Origin: JAKVAV01 sp964651785
GTDB lineage: Bacteria; Bacteroidota; Bacteroidia; Flavobacteriales_D; Cryomorphaceae
Direction of reading: 5' to 3'
DNA: 64,000 bases
Assembly (NCBI GenBank): GCA_964651785.1
Contig: CAZYWJ010000007.1
Span: 1 to 64,000, forward strand
Part shown: positions 47,921-55,663 of the stretch, one piece after another
Layout: each line of letters begins with the position of its first letter
Position numbering within the stretch: the stretch's first letter is position 1
The notes under the pieces: generated by a model
Database searches by the model: none
What the model was told of the DNA's origin: nothing
The model's input: the letters and a program-made list of their open reading frames with translations, nothing else
Position numbers and translations under genes: made by a program

Positions 47921-49468
47921 ATGTCTTCAAAAATACTCTGGGCCGACGATGAAATCGAATTACTTAAACCACATGTTTTATTCCTTCGGGAAAAGGGCTA
48001 CGATGTTACCACTGTAAATAGTGGTTCGGATGCCGTAGATCTCGTTCAGGAAGAAAACTTCGACATCATCTTTTTGGATGAAAATATGCCCGGAATGTCA
48101 GGATTGGAAGCGCTCAGCGAAATCAAAGCCACCAAACCTTCCATCCCTGTGGTCATGATTACCAAAAGCGAGGAAGAGTCAATCATGGAAGACGCGATCG
48201 GTTCAAAAATTTCCGATTACTTGATCAAACCGGTCAACCCCAATCAGATTTTGCTTTCGCTGAAAAAGAATCTGGACAATAAGAAGCTGATCAACGAAAA
48301 GACCACGAGCAATTATCAAATGGCTTTTCGCAATATCGGGATGACCTTGGGCGATCGCCTCAGCATCGAAGAGTGGAAAGAGGTTTACAAGAAGTTGGTG
48401 TTTTGGGAGCTGGAGCTCGAAAGTGGAAGCGATGGTGTGATGGAAGAGATCCTGAACATGCAAAAGACAGAAGCCAACCGGTCTTTCGGGAAATTTGTGA
48501 TGGACAATTACCTCGATTGGTTGAATGAAAACTCCGATGAGGCTCCGGTTATGTCACACACGGCCTTCAAGGAATATGTCGTTCCCGAAATTGACGACTC
48601 GCCTTTATTTCTCATACTCATTGACAACTTGCGCTACGACCAATGGAAAACCATTGAGCCCGCAATCACCGAGTTTTTTCACGTTGATAAGGAGGACATC
48701 TATTTTAGTATTCTTCCTACTGCTACGCAGTATTCGCGTAACGCATTCTTTGCGGGATTGATGCCCGGCGATATTCAGAAAATCTACCCGAACCTTTGGA
48801 AGAATGATGAAGATGACGGCGGGAAAAATTTGCACGAAGAAGAACTACTGGGCAATCAGCTCAAGCGATTGGGGAAAGACGCCAAGTTCAGTTACAATAA
48901 AGTGACCAAGCACGAATATGGTCGGAAACTGGCTGAGAACATGTCCAACCTGATGTCCAATCAGCTCAATGTGATCGTTTACAATTTTGTAGATATGCTC
49001 TCACACGCTCGTACGGATATGGAGGTCATTCGCGAATTGGTCGAAGATGACTCGGCTTACCGATCGCTCACCATGAGTTGGTTTGAGCACTCGCCATTGC
49101 GCGATATCATGCGCGCCATTGCCGAAAAAGGCGGAAGGATGATCATCACTACGGATCACGGAACCATTCAAGTAAACGACGACGTGAAAGTAGTGGGAGA
49201 TCGAAACACCAGCACCAACCTGCGCTACAAGCATGGCCGCAATCTGAATTACGACGATAAGAGCGTGTTTGCGGTTACCAAACCTGAAGAAGCTCGACTT
49301 CCGAAAAGCAATATGAGTTCGAGTTATATCTTTGCACGCGAAAGACAGTATTTCGTGTATCCCAATAATTACAATCACTTTCAGCGATTTTATCGGGATA
49401 CGCTCCAACACGGAGGAATCTCCTTGGAGGAAATGTTGATACCTGTCGTATCGCTTAGTGCAAAATGA
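47921..49468 (+). CDS. porX: T9SS response regulator PorX (receiver plus PglZ domain)
   Basis: The 515-residue protein has a receiver domain at residues 1-120 (ILWADDEIELL, phospho-acceptor Asp53 in IIFLDENMPG, Thr81, Lys103) and a C-terminal PglZ domain of the alkaline-phosphatase superfamily (about 200-510) with LFLILIDNLRYDQW, TATQYSRNAFFAG and TTDHGTIQ. This pairing is PorX, which with the kinase PorY controls type IX secretion genes; the PglZ part has been described as a phosphodiesterase for oligonucleotides. porY is not in the window. tsaE overlaps its stop by four bases. No HTH domain is present. Confidence 0.94.
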   Translation: MSSKILWADDEIELLKPHVLFLREKGYDVTTVNSGSDAVDLVQEENFDIIFLDENMPGMSGLEALSEIKATKPSIPVVMITKSEEESIMEDAIGSKISDYLIKPVNPNQILLSLKKNLDNKKLINEKTTSNYQMAFRNIGMTLGDRLSIEEWKEVYKKLVFWELELESGSDGVMEEILNMQKTEANRSFGKFVMDNYLDWLNENSDEAPVMSHTAFKEYVVPEIDDSPLFLILIDNLRYDQWKTIEPAITEFFHVDKEDIYFSILPTATQYSRNAFFAGLMPGDIQKIYPNLWKNDEDDGGKNLHEEELLGNQLKRLGKDAKFSYNKVTKHEYGRKLAENMSNLMSNQLNVIVYNFVDMLSHARTDMEVIRELVEDDSAYRSLTMSWFEHSPLRDIMRAIAEKGGRMIITTDHGTIQVNDDVKVVGDRNTSTNLRYKHGRNLNYDDKSVFAVTKPEEARLPKSNMSSSYIFARERQYFVYPNNYNHFQRFYRDTLQHGGISLEEMLIPVVSLSAK

Positions 49469-49887
49469 TAAAATTCATTGCCCGTACTACTGAAGATTTG
49501 CCCTACATCGCCGATCAGTTGATTATGGAGGCGGGTGAGCATCGACTATTTGCCTTTTATGGCGAAATGGGCGCCGGAAAGACCACGCTGATTAAAGCCA
49601 TTCTCAATCTTTTGGGAGTAGAGGAAGGTGGGAGCAGTCCTACCTTTTCTTTGGTAAATGAATACCAAGGTCGGCAAGGTGAAATCATTTACCACTTCGA
49701 CTTTTATCGAATTGAAGATTTGGAAGAAGTCTATGATATCGGTTACGAAGAATACTTCTTCAGCACCCACTACTGCTTTATCGAGTGGCCCGAAAAAATC
49801 GAAGAGTTACTTCCGGAAGATGTGGTTAAGATTAAGATAAGAGTGGACGGTGATCATCGTGAAATACTGCTTGATGTCTCAAATTGA
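49465..49887 (+). CDS. tsaE: tRNA N6-threonylcarbamoyladenosine biosynthesis protein TsaE
   Basis: TsaE is the small ATPase of the TsaBDE complex that makes t6A-37 in ANN-decoding tRNAs. The 140-residue protein has Walker A GEMGAGKTTLI, SSPTFSLVNEY and CFIEWPEKIEELLPED, all family marks. It starts on an ATGA overlap with porX, so it depends on porX translation, and precedes alanine dehydrogenase by 44 bases. Confidence 0.95.
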   Translation: MIKFIARTTEDLPYIADQLIMEAGEHRLFAFYGEMGAGKTTLIKAILNLLGVEEGGSSPTFSLVNEYQGRQGEIIYHFDFYRIEDLEEVYDIGYEEYFFSTHYCFIEWPEKIEELLPEDVVKIKIRVDGDHREILLDVSN

Positions 49888-49931
49888 ACCAATTTTCGTA
49901 CTTTCAGGATTGCAAGGAAATTATCTGCTGA

Positions 49932-51152
49932 ATGATTAGCTCCAAAGAAGCCCTCAGAGCATTAGCCCAAGAAGCATCTCTTCAACCGCAGGAAGAAATG
50001 CTGGAAGTAGGCAAACGTCAAAAACGCCTGCACATCGGCATACCACGAGAAACATCGTATCAGGAAAATCGCGTAGGTCTCGTGCCCGAGTCAGTAGCCG
50101 TGCTGGTAGCAAATGGTCACGAAGTAGTGGTGGAGACCAATGCCGGAAAAAACGCCAACTTTCCCGACAAGGATTATAGCGAAGCGGGTGCCAAGATTGC
50201 CTATGATAGAAAAGAGGTTTTTGAGTGTGATTTGGTTTTGAAAGTAGCGCCGCCCAGTACGGATGAGATTGCCATGATGAACCAGAAGAGTACGCTTTTT
50301 TCAGCTTTGCAGCTGAGCGTGCAACCTCGAGACACACTGAAAAAGCTGATGGCAAAACGAATTTCTGCCGTGGCTTGGGATTACATTCGAGACAAGGATG
50401 GCATCTATCCCATTGTGAGAGCCATGGGTGAAATAGCGGGAAACATGGCGGTCATTATCGCCGCCGAGTATTTGAGCAGCGGTAGCAAGGGGCAAGGTTT
50501 GCTTCTGGGAAATGTATCGGGGGTAGCGCCCGCCGAAGTGGTCATCATCGGAGCGGGCACCGTGGCCGAGCATTCGTGCAGAGCCGCTCTCGGTTTCGGA
50601 GCACTGGTCAAGGTCTTTGATTTTTCGACCTATCGCCTGCGTCGTTTGCAAAACGATGTAGGATCGAGGATTTTTACTTCGATCATCCAAACCGAAGAGC
50701 TCAAACGTGCCCTGAGTACGGCTGATGTGGCCATCGGAGCCATTCGTGGGAATGAGGGGCGAACACCTACCGTGGTAACGGAAGAAATGGTCTCGCAGAT
50801 GAAGCCGGGTTCGGTGATCGTCGATATTTCAATTGACAGAGGCGGCTGCTTCGAAACTTCGGAAGTAACCAATCACAGCAAGCCGATTTATCGAAAATAT
50901 GACGTGATCCATTATTGCGTTCCCAATATTGCCTCAGATGTGTGCAAAACCGCATCAATGGCTTTAAGCAACATCTTTACACCCCTACTGCTCAATATGG
51001 GCGAGCAGGGTGGCTGCGCCAGCCTGATCAAAAAAGACAGAGGCTTTCGTCACGGCGTTTATCTCTACAACGGAACACTCACCAATGAATCATTGGGCGA
51101 AGCCTTCAACCTGCCTTACAAAGACATTGACCTTTTATTCGCGGCATTTTAA
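49932..51152 (+). CDS. ald: Alanine dehydrogenase
   Basis: The 406-residue protein belongs to the alanine dehydrogenase / transhydrogenase alpha family that converts L-alanine to pyruvate and ammonia with NAD. It shows HIGIPRETSYQENRVGLVPE at the N-terminus (substrate site Arg and Lys nearby), LGNVSGVAPAEVVIIGAGTVAEH (dinucleotide-binding fold) and DVCKTASMALSNIF. An N-terminal extension of about 35 residues relative to the Bacillus enzyme is usual in Bacteroidota as I recall. It sits in a porX-tsaE-ald run, followed three bases later by a small membrane protein gene. Confidence 0.92.
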   Translation: MISSKEALRALAQEASLQPQEEMLEVGKRQKRLHIGIPRETSYQENRVGLVPESVAVLVANGHEVVVETNAGKNANFPDKDYSEAGAKIAYDRKEVFECDLVLKVAPPSTDEIAMMNQKSTLFSALQLSVQPRDTLKKLMAKRISAVAWDYIRDKDGIYPIVRAMGEIAGNMAVIIAAEYLSSGSKGQGLLLGNVSGVAPAEVVIIGAGTVAEHSCRAALGFGALVKVFDFSTYRLRRLQNDVGSRIFTSIIQTEELKRALSTADVAIGAIRGNEGRTPTVVTEEMVSQMKPGSVIVDISIDRGGCFETSEVTNHSKPIYRKYDVIHYCVPNIASDVCKTASMALSNIFTPLLLNMGEQGGCASLIKKDRGFRHGVYLYNGTLTNESLGEAFNLPYKDIDLLFAAF

Positions 51153-51155
51153 TCG

Positions 51156-51554
51156 ATGAAATTTACTCGACGCCTTCGTCTCTATCTTACGGGATTTTTA
51201 CTCGGATGTATTCTGGTGGTTTTCTTCTTTCGAGAAAGACTTTCCGTCCTCACCTCTTGGCTACCGAATAACCGTGTGCTCTTCCGAATCGAGAATACAA
51301 TGAGCGGAACTTCTGATTTGGCTCAATGCCAAATGAGCTGTTTTGAGTTAGATACTGCTATGTTAAGTTTTGTATTTGAAGAAGGGGATGTTCAATTTGG
51401 CATGAGCGAAACCCACGCAGAGCCGAAAATTTATGTCATTGATACGCGCTATGAGGATAGGTTGGTGCGCCTTTCATTTGAAACGGCTGATAGTTCCGCG
51501 ATGCTTTCCAAAATTGAAATGCCCTTTGAGCAAAACGCTTGCGACTGCGAGTGA
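51156..51554 (+). CDS. Small membrane-anchored protein, DUF4258-like
   Basis: The 132-residue protein has one N-terminal membrane helix (LRLYLTGFLLGCILVVFFF) and a small soluble domain with two cysteine pairs (QCQMSC and CDCE) and beta strands. Position after ald and general form resemble Flavobacteriia proteins that I recall as DUF4258-type, but this assignment is uncertain. It starts three bases after ald, so it is the last gene of that run, and ends seven bases before the convergent Fic gene. Confidence 0.62.
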   Translation: MKFTRRLRLYLTGFLLGCILVVFFFRERLSVLTSWLPNNRVLFRIENTMSGTSDLAQCQMSCFELDTAMLSFVFEEGDVQFGMSETHAEPKIYVIDTRYEDRLVRLSFETADSSAMLSKIEMPFEQNACDCE

Positions 51555-51561
51555 ATCTTAT

Positions 51562-52356
51562 TTAGTTGACTTGTTCCTTTAATCCCAAGGCCGTCATTAA
51601 TAAAAATTTCAGTCCTTTCGAATAATCGAGATTTTCATAATCCAACCCGATTCGTCTGATGTTTTCATAGTAATCAGACAAGTGCAAGTAGTAATTCTTT
51701 TCCAGTTGAATGGCCGTGGCATTTTTGCCTAGCGTTTCCAGCAGAAACCACTTTTCAAGCAATCTGGCTGCCCTTCCGTTACCATCTTGAAAGGGATGGA
51801 TTTTGACAAAAACCAAATGAGAAAAAGCCGCAAAATAAAAAGCTTCCTCTATTCCGAGCCTTACCGTAAACAGATATTCAATATCTTCAAAAAGCTTGGT
51901 GAGTTGATCTTGAAGTATGGAAGGCGTCGCGGCTACGTATTCGATTCGATCATCGCGATTGATCACAAACATCGGATTATTTCTAACCACTCCTTGCTGA
52001 TTTTTCGGCAGCATATTTCTTGAAAGAATAGAGTGCGCTTGTTTTAGATTTTGCCAACTCAGCTTTTGATTTTCAATAAAACCGTAAGCTTGGAATAAGT
52101 CTTCTGCTCTTTTTGTGTAATCAGCTTTGTAGTTAATTTTCAAAAACTTGTACTTAAAGAAGCTGTCAAAATCAATATTCTCGCCTTCTATTTTTGATGA
52201 GTAAACTGACGAAACGGATTTATAGAAGTCGAAATAATCTACGGAAATATCAATGGCTTGGGCTTTTTCAAGATACTGAGAAAGATCAAAATCAATACAC
52301 TTTTTGAAGTCGCTAAGCATTTCTGAAGGAAGAATTTGAAGCTTCTTAAATTCCAT
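51562..52356 (-). CDS. Fic family protein (class II, self-inhibiting)
   Basis: The 264-residue protein has the Fic motif HPFQDGNGRAAR at 187-198 with catalytic His187, and an N-terminal inhibitory-helix motif SSKIEG at 53-58 fitting [S/T]xxxE[G/N]. Fic enzymes transfer AMP or a related group to hydroxyls of target proteins; the inhibitory Glu57 should block ATP placement until relieved. As the motif lies in the same chain, it is class II. The target is unknown. A TATCTTTG box ends four bases before the ATG. It lies between the ald run and proline dehydrogenase. Confidence 0.93.
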   Translation of the reverse strand: MEFKKLQILPSEMLSDFKKCIDFDLSQYLEKAQAIDISVDYFDFYKSVSSVYSSKIEGENIDFDSFFKYKFLKINYKADYTKRAEDLFQAYGFIENQKLSWQNLKQAHSILSRNMLPKNQQGVVRNNPMFVINRDDRIEYVAATPSILQDQLTKLFEDIEYLFTVRLGIEEAFYFAAFSHLVFVKIHPFQDGNGRAARLLEKWFLLETLGKNATAIQLEKNYYLHLSDYYENIRRIGLDYENLDYSKGLKFLLMTALGLKEQVN

Positions 52357-52360
52357 TTCT

Positions 52361-52368
52361 CAAAGATA
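52361..52368 (-). promoter_or_regulatory. -7 box of the Fic gene, four bases from the ATG
   Basis: TATCTTTG on the minus strand fits TAnnTTTG; four bases separate it from the ATG at 52356. Confidence 0.6.
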
Positions 52369-52415
52369 CAATTAGTCGGTACGCTTAGCGATGGGAAAGA
52401 GATAGCGGGAAAGAA

Positions 52416-53297
52416 TTACTTCTTCCTTCCTCTTCTCTTAATCTCCCTTGTAATCAAATTAAGTTCTCGTCCGGTTTGCCCTTTCACGGAAGTATTTTCC
52501 TCGGCTCGCCTGATCAAGTAAGGCATTACCTCCTTCACCGGTCCGTAGGGTACATATTTTGCCACATTGTATCCCGCTTTGCTCAAATTAAAACTGATGT
52601 GATCACTCATGCCGTAGAGTTGTGCAAAGAAGATGTGCTCGTCATTTCGGTCTATTCCTCGCTCATCCATCTTTTCGGCGAGTAGTAAAGAACTTTCTTC
52701 ATTGTGCGTTCCTGCACAGAAATAGATGTTTTCCAGATGCTTCAAACAAAAGTCAACGGCGGCATTGAAGTCGCGATCAGTGGCCTCCTTATCGGGTTGG
52801 ATGGGAGAGGGGTAGCCTTTTTCTTTAGCCCGATCGCGTTCTTTTTCCATATACGCACCGCGCACCAGCTTTACCCCGTAGTAGTATCCTTCCTCCGTGG
52901 CGATTTTATGCGCTTTCGCTAAATGATCCAACCTGTCGTGGCGATACATCTGAAGTGTATTGTACACGATTGCGCGCCTTCGATTGTACTTGGCCATCAT
53001 TTCCATAGCCAAATCGTCTATGGCCTTTTGAATCCACGATTCTTCCGCATCGATAAANNNNNNNNNNNNNNNNNNNNNNNNNNNNNNNNNNNNNNNNNNN
53101 NNNNNNNNNNNNNNNNNNNNNNNNNNNNNNNNNNNNNNNNNNNNNNNNNNNNNNNNNACTCGAAAAAGAAAATAAGCTTTCCGCAAATCATTGTCGGACT
53201 TGCTCGCAAAAGCAACCTCAGTATCATCAAATGACAACCGCTCCGCCTTAGGAGGAATGGTGGATTTAGGAATAGTCGTTTTCTTAGTCTTATTCAT
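52416..53297 (-). CDS. Proline dehydrogenase, interrupted by an assembly gap
   Basis: Two coding parts in one frame flank 100 N at 53058-53157. The N-terminal part contains LSFDDTEVAFASKSDNDLRKAYFLF; the C-terminal part has FIDAEESWIQKAIDDLA, GVKLVRGAYMEKERDRAKEKG, the FAD/proline-site helix YLIRRAEENTSVKGQTGRE, all of proline dehydrogenase, which oxidises proline to pyrroline-5-carboxylate with FAD. Visible residues fall short of the usual length of about 390 by more than the gap allows, so true missing sequence probably exceeds 100 bases. The ATG at 53297 is preferred to a TTG at 53303. It is divergent from aroB. Confidence 0.88.
   Translation of the reverse strand: MNKTKKTTIPKSTIPPKAERLSFDDTEVAFASKSDNDLRKAYFLFRXXXXXXXXXXXXXXXXXXXXXXXXXXXXXXXXXXFIDAEESWIQKAIDDLAMEMMAKYNRRRAIVYNTLQMYRHDRLDHLAKAHKIATEEGYYYGVKLVRGAYMEKERDRAKEKGYPSPIQPDKEATDRDFNAAVDFCLKHLENIYFCAGTHNEESSLLLAEKMDERGIDRNDEHIFFAQLYGMSDHISFNLSKAGYNVAKYVPYGPVKEVMPYLIRRAEENTSVKGQTGRELNLITREIKRRGRKK
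53058..53157. other. Assembly gap (100 N)
   Basis: A run of exactly 100 N inside the proline dehydrogenase gene is a scaffold gap whose true size is unknown. Confidence 0.99.
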
Positions 53298-53313
53298 TTT
53301 CAAAAAGCAGTCC

Positions 53314-53321
53314 TATATTCG
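53314..53321 (+). promoter_or_regulatory. Possible -7 box for aroB
   Basis: TATATTCG differs from TAnnTTTG at one base and lies 18 bases before the ATG at 53340. Tentative. Confidence 0.3.
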
Positions 53322-53339
53322 CCCGAAGGTTTAGGGCTT

Positions 53340-54434
53340 ATGGCTAAAGTAGAAATCAAACGTATTAAAACTGACGGCCACGAAGTGGTTTTCGGTCGGC
53401 ATTGCCTTGCCGAGCTGGCAGAGCAATTGTCAGGTGAAACGTACCGCGGAGTCAAGATATTCATTCTGGCCGACGAAAATACGCTAAGGAATTGCATGCC
53501 CGCCATCATTTCCAAAATTCCCGGACTCGAAAATGCTGAAGTTATTGAAATCGAATCGGGTGAAGAAAGTAAAACATTTGAAGTTGTAGGTGGCATCTGG
53601 GAAGCGCTTTCCGAATTGGGAGCCGATCGGAGTAGTGTTCTCATCAATTTGGGTGGAGGTGTAATCACGGATTTGGGCGGATTCTTAGCAGGGACTTTCA
53701 AGCGCGGTATTCGTTTTATCAATGTGCCTACCTCACTTCTCGCCATGGTAGATGCTTCGATAGGCGGAAAAACCGGCATAAATCATTCCGGGCTGAAGAA
53801 TGAAGTAGGTCTTTTTAACAATCCCCAAGGCGTCTATGTTGATCCGGCTTTCTTAGATACGCTTCCGAAATCGCAACTGCTTAGCGGGTTTGCCGAAATG
53901 GTAAAGCACGCTTTGATTTTTTCACCCGGATATTGGAAGGAACTTCAGGAAGTTAGCCTGCTTGATTTGTCCACCTTAGATGAGAGCATTTTCCGATCCA
54001 TCGAGATAAAAAATCAAATCGTCAATAGCGACCCATTTGAATCAGGTCGTCGAAAGATTTTGAATTTCGGCCATACGGTAGGCCATGCTTTAGAGGCCTA
54101 TTCTCACGAAAGTGATACCAGAAGCCTGCTGCACGGCGAGGCAGTAGCTATCGGGATGGTTTGCGAAGCTTACATTTCCAAAAAATCGGAAGGACTTTCA
54201 GAAAATGAGTTGGATGAAATCTCCTCTTTCATCTTCAGTCTTTTTCCAAAAGTGAATTTGGATGCCTACACCTTCCATCGCCTGATCGAGCTGATGCGCC
54301 ACGATAAAAAAAATCAGGATGAACGAATGAACTTCACGCTATTGTCTGAAATCGGTGATGCCGTTTTTGACCGCAATACGCGAGCTGATATCGTTGTGGA
54401 ATCCCTGCAATACTATCAAAGATGGGTGGGGTAA
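53340..54434 (+). CDS. aroB: 3-dehydroquinate synthase
   Basis: AroB closes DAHP to 3-dehydroquinate in the shikimate pathway, using NAD and a divalent metal. The 364 residues show ESGEESKTFE, VLINLGGGVITDLGGFLAGTF (NAD site), PTSLLAMVDASIGGKTGINH and, for the metal, NFGHTVGHALEAYS and LLHGEAVAIGM histidines. Length is standard. Its last 13 bases overlap the start of aroA, so both shikimate genes are translated together. Confidence 0.96.
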   Translation: MAKVEIKRIKTDGHEVVFGRHCLAELAEQLSGETYRGVKIFILADENTLRNCMPAIISKIPGLENAEVIEIESGEESKTFEVVGGIWEALSELGADRSSVLINLGGGVITDLGGFLAGTFKRGIRFINVPTSLLAMVDASIGGKTGINHSGLKNEVGLFNNPQGVYVDPAFLDTLPKSQLLSGFAEMVKHALIFSPGYWKELQEVSLLDLSTLDESIFRSIEIKNQIVNSDPFESGRRKILNFGHTVGHALEAYSHESDTRSLLHGEAVAIGMVCEAYISKKSEGLSENELDEISSFIFSLFPKVNLDAYTFHRLIELMRHDKKNQDERMNFTLLSEIGDAVFDRNTRADIVVESLQYYQRWVG

Positions 54435-55663
54435 GGCAAGTCAGACTGACTAAAGGAACGACCCCTGATCAAATCGTCCGAATAGAACTGCCTTCTTCCA
54501 AAAGCATCAGCAATCGAGCCTTGATTATTCAGCACCTATCGGGAAATGATGTGGAAATTCTGAATCTTTCCGAGGCAGACGATACGATTTTCCTCGAAAA
54601 AGCTTTAAGCAAAGGACAAGGGGAACTATGGCTGGGCGATGCAGGCACTGCCGCTCGCTTTATGCTGGCATATTCGGCTGTAGCCGATGGAAAACGCATC
54701 CTGACGGGAAGCGAAAGACTGAGTCAACGGCCGATGCGGCCTCTTATCGATGCACTGAGAGGTCTTAGGGCAGAAATCAATTGTTTGGATCAAGAAGGCT
54801 ACCTGCCTGTTGAGGTTTTCGGAAAAAAATTGGAAGGGGGAGAGGTAGAAATTGATCCCGGCATCAGCAGTCAATTTATTTCTGCATTGATGATGATCGG
54901 GCCCAAGCTCAAAAAAGGTCTCACCATCCGATTTAAGGGAAAGCCTACCTCGATTCCCTATCTGAATATGACCAAAGAACTGATGACCCGCTGCGGAGCA
55001 AAAGTGAAAATGGAGAGCGATTTTATTTCGATTGAACCAACCGATTATGCGAAAGCTACCATTGAAGTTGAACCCGATTGGTCTGCCGCTTCCTACTTCT
55101 TTTCTGCCGTAGCGCTCACTCCTGCCCTGAAGATTTTGCTCAAAGACTTGAAGCCAAATTCCGTACAGGGCGATGCGAAGCTGGCAGAGCTCTATCAGCC
55201 ACTTGGAGTTTCTTGTCAATTTTCCGGCGAAGGTCTTTTACTAAAAAATGAGTCCAATACCTCTCCGAAGAAGAGAATTGACCTGAGTGATAATCCCGAC
55301 TTAGCTCAAACCATTGCAGTGACCTATGCGGGTATGGGTGCTGAGGTAGAATTGGTGGGGTTGCATACGCTGAAAGTCAAAGAAACCGATCGCTTGGCGG
55401 CAATGAAAGCTGAGTTGGAAAGGATGGGAGTGGAGGCTGTTACAAGTTCGGATTCACTCACCATCAAAAAGACCAACAAATTAATTCCGAATCAAATCAT
55501 TCATACCTACGGAGACCACCGAATGGCCATGGCCTTTGCGCCTTTGGTTTTCAAAACGGATTTGAGTTTGGAAAACCCTGAAGTCGTGTCGAAATCATTT
55601 CCGGGGTTCTTTGAGGAATTCTCAAAGCTGGGAATTAAAACTTATACCGTATCTGAACTTTGA
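54422..55663 (+). CDS. aroA: 3-phosphoshikimate 1-carboxyvinyltransferase (EPSP synthase)
   Basis: AroA joins phosphoenolpyruvate to shikimate-3-phosphate. The 413-residue protein has LPSSKSISNRALI, LGDAGTAARFML (in place of the commoner GNAGTA), LSQRPMRPLIDAL, VKETDRLAAMKAEL and YGDHRMAMAFA. It overlaps aroB by 13 bases at the start. At its 3' end it overlaps the convergent outer-membrane gene by 29 bases. Confidence 0.96.
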   Translation: MGGVRQVRLTKGTTPDQIVRIELPSSKSISNRALIIQHLSGNDVEILNLSEADDTIFLEKALSKGQGELWLGDAGTAARFMLAYSAVADGKRILTGSERLSQRPMRPLIDALRGLRAEINCLDQEGYLPVEVFGKKLEGGEVEIDPGISSQFISALMMIGPKLKKGLTIRFKGKPTSIPYLNMTKELMTRCGAKVKMESDFISIEPTDYAKATIEVEPDWSAASYFFSAVALTPALKILLKDLKPNSVQGDAKLAELYQPLGVSCQFSGEGLLLKNESNTSPKKRIDLSDNPDLAQTIAVTYAGMGAEVELVGLHTLKVKETDRLAAMKAELERMGVEAVTSSDSLTIKKTNKLIPNQIIHTYGDHRMAMAFAPLVFKTDLSLENPEVVSKSFPGFFEEFSKLGIKTYTVSEL

